This document shows positions 19,326 to 29,129 of a stretch of DNA of 64,000 nucleotides, one piece after another (within the stretch, counting starts at the first letter, position 1; every line of letters starts with the position of its first letter). The stretch lies in the NCBI GenBank assembly GCA_963773195.1, contig CAVZAE010000006.1, forward strand, positions 124,001 to 188,000, in the 5' to 3' direction. This stretch comes from CAIWHR01 sp963773195 (lineage in GTDB: Bacteria > Pseudomonadota > Gammaproteobacteria > Burkholderiales > Casimicrobiaceae). A model generated the notes under the pieces. That model ran no database searches. It was given only the letters and a program-made list of their open reading frames with translations, and was not told the origin of the DNA. A program made the position numbers and the translations under genes.

Positions 19326-20372
19326 ATGTATCGCCACCTGATGGTCCCGCTCGATGACTCGCCGCTGTCGGCCGACTCGGTCGGCCGCGCTGTCGAGCTC
19401 GCGCGCGCGCTCGGCGCGAAGGTGACGTTCTTCCACGCGCAGGCGGACTACGGGGCGTCCAGCATCGGCGCGCTCGAGCGCGTCATGTCGCCGGCCGCGT
19501 TCAACGAGCACGTCGCCGGCGAGGCGCGCGCGATCCTGGCCAAGGCCGAGGTCGTGGCGCGGGTCGCCGGCGTTGCCTACGACTCGGCCGTCGTGACCAG
19601 CGATCGGCCGTACGAGGCGATCCTCAGCGCCGCCGAAGCGCGCGGCTGCGACCTGATCTTCATTGCTTCGCACGGTCGCCGCGGGATCAAGGGGTTGATG
19701 CTCGGATCCGAGACGCAGAAGCTTCTGCAGCACACGACGATTCCGGTCCTCGTGTCCGCGGTCGAGAGCAACCTGCCCGCGGCCGAGATCCGCGCACCGC
19801 TCGCGGTGATCCGCGACGAGCACCGCTCGCTTGCCGCGGTGATCCACGGACTCGAATACCTCGTCCGGCAGGCTCGTGCCGGCGGAGCCGAGCCGTCGTT
19901 TCCGCTGCTCCGCGCGATGCTCCACTACATCAAGGCGTTCCCGGAGACGCTCCATCACCCGAAGGAAGACGCGTATCTGTTCCGCAAGCTCCGCGCGCGC
20001 ACGCACGAATTCGACGCGACATTGGACGAGCTCGAGCGCCAGCACGTCGTGGGACACGCGCACGTTACGGAGCTCGAAGAGAGCATCGCCGCCTACGAAC
20101 GGGATCCGGCGGGCGGGCTCGCCAGGTTCGCGGCGGCCGTGGACCGGTTCGCGACGTCGCAGATCGAGCACATGATGCTCGAGTCCAAGGTGATTATCCC
20201 GGCCGCGCGGGCGCACCTGACCGAGGCCGACTGGTTGGAGATTGGCGCCGCCTTCGCGGGCAACGCCGACCCGCGCTTCTCCGACGACAACGATGAGGAA
20301 TTCCGCCAACTGTTCGCACAGATCATGAATCTCGCACCCGAATCGGTCGTCGGCCAGGCGGAGCGTGCCTGA
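19326..20372 (+). CDS. Universal stress protein fused to hemerythrin-like domain
   Basis: A two-domain cytoplasmic protein of 348 residues. Residues 1-145 form a UspA fold (start YRHLMVPLDDSPLSADSV; ATP-binding motif ASHGRRGIKGLMLGSET). Residues about 155-330 form a hemerythrin/HHE four-helix bundle with the expected ligand sets: RDEHRSL, ETLHHPKEDAYLF, RQHVVGHAH and IEHMMLESKVI. Such bundles hold a di-iron site that binds oxygen or NO. The fusion suggests a sensor or protector against O2 or iron stress, sensible next to an oxygen- and Fe(II)-dependent dioxygenase. It sits in the operon 29 bases after the TauD gene and one base before the next start. Confidence 0.9.
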   Translation: MYRHLMVPLDDSPLSADSVGRAVELARALGAKVTFFHAQADYGASSIGALERVMSPAAFNEHVAGEARAILAKAEVVARVAGVAYDSAVVTSDRPYEAILSAAEARGCDLIFIASHGRRGIKGLMLGSETQKLLQHTTIPVLVSAVESNLPAAEIRAPLAVIRDEHRSLAAVIHGLEYLVRQARAGGAEPSFPLLRAMLHYIKAFPETLHHPKEDAYLFRKLRARTHEFDATLDELERQHVVGHAHVTELEESIAAYERDPAGGLARFAAAVDRFATSQIEHMMLESKVIIPAARAHLTEADWLEIGAAFAGNADPRFSDDNDEEFRQLFAQIMNLAPESVVGQAERA

Positions 20373-20373
20373 G

Positions 20374-21570
20374 ATGTCCACGTTGAACGCCACTGCGGAG
20401 AGCACGGTGACGGAGGGTCTGCCGACGTCGACCTACGCTCTGCTCGAGCGCGCGGCAGCCCACTTCGGCGACGCGCCGGCGCTGACGTTCATCCCGGATG
20501 CTGCCGACGTCCGCCGCGTCCGCTCATGGTCGTTCCGCGAGCTCTTAGCGAACATTACGCAAGCGGCGAATCTCTTCCATGCCGTCGGCGTAGTTACTGG
20601 CGACGTAGTCGCCTACGCTCTGCCGAACGGGCCCGAAACGCATTTCGCGCTGTGGGGGGCCGAGGCGGCAGGCATCGCGCTCGCGATCAATCCGGCGCTC
20701 GGCGCGGAACAGGTCGCCGAGCTCTTGCGCGCGGCGGGCGTCCGCGTGCTCGTCACCACGACGCCGAGGAGCGACACCGACCTGCTGTCCGCGCTCCTTC
20801 CTCATCTCGGGACCTGCCCGTCGCTCACGCATGTGTTCACGATCGGCGAAGGCGCGCTGCCCGTCGTCCCCGGGCGCTCCGTGCTGGACTTCGTGACATC
20901 GATGGCGTGCGAGCCCGCGGATCGGCTCGCGAGCGGACGCCGGATCGATGCCGCCGAGTCGTCGTCGTGGTTCTGCACGGGCGGCACCACCGGCGCGCCG
21001 AAGATCGCACGACGTACGCACAGTAGCGAGGTCGCCGACGCGGCGATGACCGTCGACGCGCTCCGCGGACGTGCGGGACCCGGCCGCACGTTCTTCTGCG
21101 GCCTGCCGCTGTTCCACGTCAACGCGGCGATGGTGACCGGGCTCGTGCCGTGGCTTGCCGGCTCGCACGTCGTGCTCGGTCCCGCGAACGGCTACCGCGA
21201 CAAGGCGCTCATCGCGAACTTCTGGAAGATGGTCGAGGCGCATCGCATCAACGTGTTCTCGGGCGCGCCGACGATCTTCGGCGCTCTGCTGCAGGTGCCG
21301 ACCGACGGCCACGACTTGGGCTCGCTCGATTTCGCCGTCTGCGGCGCGGCGCCGATGCCGGTCGAGCTCGCCCGCCGCTTCGAGCAGGCGACGGGCATCC
21401 GCATCCTCGAGGCCTACGGGCTCACCGAGTCGGCCTGCATCTCGACCCTGAATCCAAAGAGCGAAGCCCGCCACGGATTGGTGGCGGAGCTGCAGTTGCG
21501 CCAGCGCTCGCCCGCGTTGCGTGCCGCACTTGGAAGCTACGCCTTTGCGGCCGAGATTACGGAAGGGTGA
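20374..21570 (+). CDS. Acyl-CoA synthetase (AMP-binding), C-terminally truncated
   Basis: An adenylate-forming acyl-CoA ligase. The phosphate-binding loop FCTGGTTGAPK (about residue 200), PLFHVNAAMVTGL and AYGLTESA (about 345) are present. Similarity ends just after this, and a 30-odd residue tail of unrelated Arg/Ala-rich sequence closes the frame at 21570. The second half of the A-domain (TGD motif) and the whole C-terminal lid with its catalytic Lys are missing, about 180-250 residues. Only 142 bases separate it from the next gene, so a frame change cannot supply them; this is a real deletion or an assembly join near 21455. As written it should not complete CoA transfer. Confidence 0.8.
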   Translation: MSTLNATAESTVTEGLPTSTYALLERAAAHFGDAPALTFIPDAADVRRVRSWSFRELLANITQAANLFHAVGVVTGDVVAYALPNGPETHFALWGAEAAGIALAINPALGAEQVAELLRAAGVRVLVTTTPRSDTDLLSALLPHLGTCPSLTHVFTIGEGALPVVPGRSVLDFVTSMACEPADRLASGRRIDAAESSSWFCTGGTTGAPKIARRTHSSEVADAAMTVDALRGRAGPGRTFFCGLPLFHVNAAMVTGLVPWLAGSHVVLGPANGYRDKALIANFWKMVEAHRINVFSGAPTIFGALLQVPTDGHDLGSLDFAVCGAAPMPVELARRFEQATGIRILEAYGLTESACISTLNPKSEARHGLVAELQLRQRSPALRAALGSYAFAAEITEG

Positions 21571-21712
21571 TCGCTGTCGCCTAGCTTGGAAAACGAATCG
21601 CAGGACCACGGGCGTCCGCCGGAGGCCCGGGGAGGGCCGCTCGTGCCGGAATCAAAGCGCGCGACGGCGGATCGAATGCAGCACCCACAAATTGCCATAG
21701 GAGCTTGACGAC

Positions 21713-23600
21713 ATGCATCACCTGAACCTACCCACGGCCGGACGCGCCGGATTCCGGCGCCGCGTCGCGTCGCTCGCCGTCGCCTCGGCGCTTGCCGCCG
21801 GCTCGGCGCACGCCTTCGAGGTTCCGCTCGACAACCCGGATCTCACGGTGCGCTGGGACAACACGGTGCGCTACAACCTCGGCGTGCGCGCGCAGTCGCA
21901 GAACCCCCAGATCCTCGGTGCCCCTAACTACGACGACGGCGATCGCAACTTCAGCAACGGCTCGATCGTCGCCAACCGGCTCGACCTCCTGTCCGAAATG
22001 GACCTCGTGTGGCAGAAGAAGTACGGCGCGCGCGTCAGTGCCGCCGCGTGGTACGACCAGGCATACACGAGCCTCGACGACACGTTCAATGCGACCGCGA
22101 ACACGCTGGTCAACGGCCTGCCGGTCGCCGGTGCGCTGAGCCCGTACACCAAGCGCTACGCCAAGGGCGTGTCGGGCGAATGGCTGGACGCGTTCGTGTT
22201 CGCGAACGTCGACGTGTTCGACATCCCGGTCAACCTCAAGGTTGGCCAGCACACGGTCTATTGGGGCGACAGCCTGCTACTGGGCGGCGCGATCCACGGC
22301 GTCTCGTACGGACAGAATCCGCTCGACGTCTGGAAGGGGTTCGCGACGCCGGGAAGCGAAGCAAAGGAGCTGTTCCGGCCGCGCGGCGGGATCACGCTGC
22401 AGGCGCAGCCGACGGCAGATCTGTCGGTGGCGGCGCAGTGGTTCTACAACTGGCAGGCGGATCGCATTCCGGAATCGGGAAGCTATCTGACGATCCAGGA
22501 CCCGCTCAATTTCGGCGGCGACTCGTTCATCTTCGGACCCAATCCGCTCGCGGCCGCGAATCCTGCAGCGCCCAAGTACCTGCGCCTGTGGCGTGGTCAG
22601 GACATCAAGCCGCCCTCGAACTCCGGCAGCCTCGGCGACTGGGGGTTGTCGGCACGCTGGAGCCCGGACTGGCTCGACGGGACGATGGGCGCCTACTACC
22701 GCAACGACGACGGACGTCTTCCCGCAGGCGATGGCGACACCCGGCGTCATCGCGGTACCCGCCGCCGCATGCACGCCGCGCGGGGGCAGGCCGCTGCCCG
22801 GCGGCACGCTTTGCTTCGTCAACCCGAATGCAACGACGGTCGCCGACCTGCAGACGTACGGCAAGCTCGGCCTCTACAACGGCGCCTACGGCGACAACAT
22901 CCACATCTACGGCCTGACGATGGCCAAGAACATCGCCGGCGTCAGCGTGGGCGCGGAGGTTTCGTACCGCCAGAACATGCCGCTGCTGAGCGATCCGGTG
23001 AACGTGCTGCCCGCTGCGTTCGTGCCGCTCGCGCCGGGATCGATCGCCACGACGGCCGTTCCGACGTCGGGCACGCCGGGTGCGCTAGGCGACACCTGGC
23101 ACGGCGTGCTCAACGCCGTCAACATCTTCCCCAAGACCGCGCTGTTCGACATCGCGACGCTCGCGGGTGAGCTCACGTGGATGGAGTGGGCGAAGGTCAC
23201 CCAGAACGAGGCCGTGTTCAAGGGACGCAGCAGCTACACGGCGATCGACAAGCCAACGAAGGATTTCGTCGGACTCGCTATCAACTTCACGCCGACCTGG
23301 TTCCAGGTGTTCCCTGGCGTCGACCTGCTCGCGCCGCTCACGTGGAGCCAGGGCATCTCCGGCAACGCTGCGGTCGCGTTCGGCGGCAGCGAGGGCGGCG
23401 GCAACTGGAGCGCCGGCGTCGCCGCGGACATCTACCAGAAGTACCGCATCGATCTCAAGTACAGCGGCTACTACGGCGACTACTCGACCAACCCGACCGG
23501 CGCGACCCCGGCAGGCGGCGTGATGGGCGTGCCCAACGGCGCGAACGCCTCGCTGTCCGATCGCGGCTGGGTATCGCTCACGTTCAAGACTACCTTCTGA
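21713..23600 (+). CDS. DUF1302 outer-membrane protein
   Basis: A predicted outer-membrane beta-barrel of about 629 residues with a signal peptide (cleavage after AGSAHA). The family start is typical: FEVPLDNPDLTVRWDNTVRYNLG, here seen in pieces, followed by repeated amphipathic strands (RLDLLSEMDLVWQKKYGARV, LKVGQHTVYWGDSLL) and a closing aromatic strand WVSLTFKTTF. One frameshift lies near 22720. DUF1302 genes commonly sit directly before DUF1329, as here, but their biochemical role is not established; uptake or export of hydrophobic compounds is the usual guess. It heads a run of ten or more co-directional genes. Confidence 0.88.
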
Positions 23601-23614
23601 CCAGGAGTACAGAC

Positions 23615-24977
23615 ATGTTTCGCAAATCCCTGATGGCGCTCGCCATCGCATCGCTCGCCGCCGGAAGTGCGCTGGCGGCGGTTTCCGCCGACGAGGCCAA
23701 GCAACTCGGCACGTCGCTGACCGCGGTCGGCGCCGAGAAGGCCGGCAACAAGGACGGCACGATCCCCGAGTACACCGGGGGCATCAAGGCGCCGGCCGGC
23801 TTCCAGCCGGGAACCACGGTGCGGCCGGACCCGTTCGAGAGTGAGAAGCCGCGCCTCGTGATCACCGGCAAGGACATGGCCGCGCAGGCCGACAAGCTCA
23901 CCGAAGGCACCAAGGAGCTGCTCAAGCGCTATCCGACGATGCGCGTGGACGTCTATCCGACGCATCGGACGGTGGCGGTGCCGCAGCGCGTTCTCGACAA
24001 CACCGCCAAGAACGCCGACCGGCGCGAAGACGGTCGACGACGGCGTCGCGCTCGAGAACGTCATGGCCGGCTATCCGTTCCCGATTCCGAAGACCGGATC
24101 CGAGGCGATCTGGAACCATCTGCTCCGCTACAGCGGGCTCGGCTACGACGGCTCCCGCTATGACAACTGGAACGTCGACGCCGCGGGCGTACCGACGCTG
24201 GCCGTGACGGCCGACGCGTTCTGGGCGTGGCCGATCTACGACGCGAAGAAGTCAGGCACCATCAGCGCGAGCGACCCGTACTGGTACAACAAGCTGCTCT
24301 ACGTCGGTCCCGCCCGGCGCAACGGCGAGGCGCTGCTCCTGATCGACGCGGTCAACCCGTTGAAGCAGCCGCGCCACGCGTGGCAATACCTGCCGGGGCA
24401 GCGCCGCGTGCGCCTCGCGCCCGATCTCGCCTACGACACGCCGAACCCGGGTTCGGCCGGCGCTGGAACGTACGACGACGTGTCGGTGTTCAACGGCGCG
24501 ATCGACCGCTTCGACTGGAAGCTCGTCGGCAAGAAGGAGATGTACGTTCCCTACAGCAGCTATCGGCTGACCTATCACAAGGATCCGGCGGACGTCACGA
24601 AGCCCAACCACCTCAATCCGGACCTCGTTCGCTGGGAGCTGCACCGCGTTTGGGTGGTCGAGGCGACGCTCAAGCCGGGCAAGCGCCACATCTACAGCAA
24701 GCGGACGTTCTACCTCGACGAGGACAGCTGGACGGCGCTCGCATCCGACCAGTACGACGCGAGCGGCAAGCTCTACCGCGCCAGTTTCGCGTTCCAGTCG
24801 TACAGCTACGACGTGCAGGCACCGTTCGGCGACACGGCGGCGATCTACGACTTCAGCTCGGGGGTGTACAACATCAGCGGTCTGTTCGGCCCGTACAAGG
24901 GGCTCAAGTACATGACCGAGCTGCCGAAGGATAGCGCCTGGGCGCCGGAAGCCCTGGCGGGATCCGGTCTGCGCTAG
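23615..24977 (+). CDS. DUF1329 periplasmic protein (LolA-like fold family)
   Basis: A secreted protein of about 453 residues with signal peptide cut after AGSALA and a good GGAG ribosome site. Family features are the N-terminal VSADEAKQLGTSLTAVGAEK and GTIPEYTGGI, and later YLPGQRRVRLAPDLAYDTPN and RWELHRVWVVEATLKPGKRH. One frameshift lies near 24020. The domain is thought to resemble outer-membrane lipoprotein sorting proteins (LolA/LolB-like), which carry lipids across the periplasm. Its fixed place after DUF1302 supports a partner role in moving a hydrophobic substrate; this is inference. Confidence 0.87.
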
Positions 24978-25057
24978 CGGAAACGAGTCATCAGTACCAA
25001 CGCCATTCGTGTCCCCGGTCCGTGCGCACGCCGCGCGGGCCGGAGACCCGATCGCAC

Positions 25058-26141
25058 ATGATCACCATGAACACACGCCTCGCTGTCGCCTCGGTGCTCG
25101 CTGCCGTGCTCGCCTCCGCGCTTCCGGGGACAGCCGTCGGCCTCGCTGACGTGCTGGACACGCCCGCGCAGGTCTCGCCGCTCGCGGCCCACAGCCTGAT
25201 GCAGGCGGTTGCGCGCGCCGGCGACCGACTCGTCGCCGTCGGCCAGCGCGGCCACGTCGTCGTCTCGACGGACGGCGGCAAGACGTGGAAGCAATCGATG
25301 ATCCCCGTCAGCTCGGACCTGACGGCGGTGTACTTCGTCGACGACAAGGAAGGCTGGGCGGTCGGCCACGACGGCGTCGTCCTGCATACGGCGGACGGCG
25401 GCGATTCGTGGCAGCTGCAGCTCGACGGCCGCAAGGCCAACGATATCCTGATGAGCGCGATGGAGCGCAAGGTCGCGGCCGAACCCGCGTCCGAAAGCGC
25501 GAAGGCGCTGCTTGCCGAAGCGAAGCGCTACAAGGAGCAGGGGGCCGACAAGCCGTTCCTCGACGTCTGGTTTGCCGATGCGCGGAATGGCTACGTCGTC
25601 GGTGCCTACAACCTCGTGTTCCGCACCGCCGACGGCGGGAAGACGTGGGAGCCGTGGTTCGACCGGACCGACAATCCCAAATTCTTCAATCTGTATTCGA
25701 TCCGCCCGGTGGCAGGAGATCTCTACATCGCGGGCGAAGGCGGGCTCGTGCTCAAGCTCGACGCCGCCGACGCAGCGGTTCAAGGCGCTCGCGGTTCCCT
25801 ACAAGGGCAGTTTCTTTGGCATTGCGGCCGCAGGCAACGCGGTGCTCGCCTTCGGACTGCGCGGCAACGTCTGGCGCAGCGACAACGGCGGTGCCGCGTG
25901 GACGAAGGTCGAGGCCGGACTGCCGGCAGCGATCGTGGGCGCCGCCTCCGCCAAAGACGGTGCGATCCTGCTGGCCGACGCCGGCGGTCGCATTGCTGCG
26001 AGCAGCGACGGTGGACGCTCCTTTGCGCCGATCGCAGTCAAGCCACCGATGCCGGCTGCCGGCTTCGTCGACCTCGGTGACGGGCGATTCGTGCTGGCGG
26101 GCCCACGTGGCGTCGCCGTGTCCGAAACTGCGGCGCGCTGA
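25058..26141 (+). CDS. YCF48/BNR-repeat periplasmic protein
   Basis: An exported beta-propeller-like protein of about 361 residues. After a signal peptide (cut near GTAVG) it carries five Asp-box-like repeats: STDGGKTWKQ, TADGGDSWQL, TADGGKTWEP, SDNGGAAWTK and SSDGGRSFAP. In photosynthetic organisms YCF48 is a photosystem II assembly factor; in heterotrophs the family is found with RND and DUF1302/1329 genes and its role is unknown. One frameshift lies near 25775. Starts at 25058 and 25067 are both possible. It may act as a scaffold or assembly factor for the adjacent pump. Confidence 0.85.
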
Positions 26142-26167
26142 GCGCCAATCCCGTACGCGAACACATC

Positions 26168-28625
26168 ATGGCCACCGCCACTACCGATCTCGACGCGATG
26201 CCGGTCGTCCGCGACCTCGCGGAATTCGACCCGCGCTCGGGCAACGCGCTCGAACGGCTGGTCTTCAACAACCGGCTTGCAATGGTAGTCGTCTGCGCGA
26301 TCGTCACGGTCGTGCTGGGCTATTTCGCGGCGACGAAGCTCGTGCTGAACGCGAGCTTCGAAAAGATGATTCCGCAGAGCCAGCCCTATATCAAGAATTA
26401 CCTCACGTACCAGAAAGACCTGCGCGGACTGGGCAACGCCGTCCGCGTGGTCGTCGAGAGCGCTGACGGTGACATCTTCGATCCCGGCTACCTCGAAGTG
26501 CTGAAGCAGATCAACGACGAGCTCGTGCTGACCCCGGGCGTCGACCGGGCATGGGTGAAATCGCTCTGGGTGCCATCGGTGCGCTGGACCGAAGTCACCG
26601 AGGAGGGCTTTCGCGGCGGCCCGGTGATGCCCGATGGGTACGACGGCTCGGCGCAGGGTGTCGAGCAACTCAAGCAGAACATCGCCCGCTCGGGGATCGT
26701 CGGCAGCCTCGTCGCCAACAACTTCAAGTCGAGCATGATCTTCGTGCCCCTGCTCGACAAGGAGCCGGGCACCGGCAAGCGCATCGACTACCACGGGCTC
26801 TCGCGGGTGCTGGAGGAGAAGGTCCGCGCCAGGTACGAGCTCGCGAAGAGCCTCGACCAGACGGTGAAGAGCAAGGAAACGCCAAAGGTCCGCATCCACG
26901 TGATCGGTTTCGCCAAGCTGATCGGCGAGCTGATCGACGGGCTCCTCAAGGTGATGATGTTCTTCGGCATCGCCGCGCTCATCGCCACCGCCATCATCTA
27001 CGCGTACACGCGCTGCGTGCGCAGCACGGTGCTGGTCGTCGCCTGCTCGATCGTTGCGGTGATCTGGCAGCTGGGCCTGATCGCGCTCCTCGGCTTCGAG
27101 CTCGATCCGTTCTCGATCCTGGTGCCGTTCCTCGTGTTCGCGATCGGCGTATCGCACGGCGCGCAGAAGATGAACGGCATCATGCAGGACATCGGTCGCG
27201 GCACGCACCGGCTCGTGGCCGCGCGCTATACGTTCCGTCGCCTGTTCCTCGCCGGGCTGACGGCGCTCCTCGCAGACGCCGTCGGCTTCGCCGTCCTGAT
27301 GGTGATCGACATCCCGGTGATCAAGGAACTGGCGCTGACGGCGAGCGTCGGCGTCGCCGTGCTGATCTTCACGAACCTGCTGCTGCTTGCCCGTGCTGTT
27401 GTCGTTCACCGGCGTGAGCGCGGCGGCAGCGGAGCGCAGCCTGCGCGAGGAGCGGGAGGAGACAGCCGGCAAGGGCCTGGGCGCACTCTGGAGCTTTCTC
27501 GACCGCTTCACGACACGCCGCTGGGCGCTGGGCGCCATCGGCGTGTCCGCCGCGCTCGCGGTCGGGGGACTCGTGGTGAGCTCGCACCTCCGGATCGGGG
27601 ACCTCGATCCCGGCGCGCCCGAGCTGCGGCCCGACTCGCGCTACAACCGCGACAACGCCTACATCACCGAAAACTACGCGCTCTCCTCCGACCAGTTCGC
27701 GGTGATCGTGAAGACCGACAAGGAAGGCTGCCTCACATATCCGACGCTGGTCGAGGCCGACCGGCTCGCGTGGCAGCTGAAGCAGGTTCCGGGCGTGCAG
27801 ACCACCGTGTCGCTGCCGGACGCCGTGCGCCAGATCACCGCCGGCTCGTTCGAGGGCAACCCGAAGTGGCTGACGATCAACCGCAATCAGGACGTGCTCA
27901 ACTATGCCGCGCAGCAGGCCTCGGTGAACAATCCCGACCTGTTCAACACCGCGTGCTCGGTGATGCCCGTCATCGCATACCTGGCCGACCACAAGGCCGA
28001 GACGCTCGACCGCGTGGTGCAGGCCGCAGCGCAATTCTCCGCCGACCACACCGACAAGGGGCGCGAGTTCCTGCTGGCGGCCGGCAGCGCCGGCATCGAG
28101 GCTGCCACGAACATCGTTGTCGAGCAGGCCAACCGTACGATGCTGCTCTACGTGTACGCGGCGGTAATCGCGCTGTGCTTCATCACGTTTCGCAGCTGGC
28201 GGGCCGTGGTCGTCGCCGTCGTACCGCTCGCGCTCACGTCGATCCTGTGCGAAGCGCTGATGGTCGTGCTGGGCATCGGCGTCAAGGTGGCGACGCTGCC
28301 GGTGATCGCGCTGGGCGTGGGCATCGGCGTCGACTACGCACTCTACCTGCTATCGGTGCAGCTCGCGCAACAGCGCGCCGGCGTACCGCTGACCGAGGCT
28401 TACCAGAAGGCGGTCCAGTTCACCGGGAAGGTCGTGGCGCTGGTCGGCATCACGCTGGCTGCCGGGGTGATCACGTGGGCATTTTCGCCGATCAAGTTCC
28501 AGGCCGACATGGGAATCCTGCTCACGTTCATGTTCGTGTGGAACATGATCGGGGCCCTGGTGCTGATCCCCGCGCTGTCGCACTTCCTCCTGCCGACGTC
28601 CGCAGTCCGGTCGCGGCGGCGATAA
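26168..28625 (+). CDS. RND/MMPL-superfamily transporter
   Basis: A large inner-membrane exporter of about 819 residues with the duplicated RND plan: one N-terminal helix, a periplasmic loop (about 50-220), five helices, then the second helix, loop and helices. The SSD-like helix reads FAIGVSHGAQKMNGI in the first half and GVGIGVDYALYLLSV in the second. It lacks the full tripartite docking features of AcrB, and no adaptor gene lies beside it; the family resembles MmpL/HpnN-type lipid transporters. One frameshift lies near 27385 in a hydrophobic stretch. It probably moves a hydrophobic compound in concert with DUF1302, DUF1329 and YCF48 proteins. Confidence 0.88.
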
Positions 28626-28636
28626 CCGGGGCGCGC

Positions 28637-29113
28637 ATGGCACCGACGGGGTACTCGATGGCGACGCTCGCCGAGTTCAAGGGATGCGAAATCGGCACGT
28701 CCGGCTGGCACGTCGTCGACCAGCGGCGGATCGACGAGTTCGCCGCTTGCACGGGCGACCGCCAGTGGATCCACGTCGACGTCGAACGGGCCGGGCGCGA
28801 GAGCCCGTACGGCGGCACGATCGCCCACGGCTATCTCACGCTGTCTCTGGCCGCTCCCCTCTCGATCGAGGCGGGCGTGATTCCGCCGGACGCAGCAGCG
28901 GCGCTCAACTACGGGCTCGACAAGGTGCGCTTCGTCGCGCCGGTGAAGGCGGGGAGCCGGGTCCGCAATCGCGTCGTGCTCCTGGCCGTGGAAACGAAAG
29001 GCGCCGGCCGCGTCCTCTTGACGCTGCAGAACACGATCGAGATCGAGGGCGAGGCCAAGCCGGCGCTCCTCGCCGAATCGCTGGCGCTGCTCGTGGCCGC
29101 GCCGACGGCGTGA
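28637..29113 (+). CDS. MaoC-like (R)-hydratase/dehydratase
   Basis: A single hot-dog domain protein of about 158 residues. The hydratase-2 motif is present: FAACTGDRQWIHVD...ESPYGGTIAHGYLT, containing the catalytic Asp and His. Enzymes of this type hydrate 2-enoyl-CoA to (R)-3-hydroxyacyl-CoA, the substrate of PHA synthase, which is encoded next. ATG codons at 28637 and 28658 are both in frame; the second begins right before the family start (ATLAEFKGCEIG). The frame is intact. A phaJ-type role is plausible from context but not proven. Confidence 0.87.
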   Translation: MAPTGYSMATLAEFKGCEIGTSGWHVVDQRRIDEFAACTGDRQWIHVDVERAGRESPYGGTIAHGYLTLSLAAPLSIEAGVIPPDAAAALNYGLDKVRFVAPVKAGSRVRNRVVLLAVETKGAGRVLLTLQNTIEIEGEAKPALLAESLALLVAAPTA

Positions 29114-29129
29114 CGGAACGAGGTAGACG

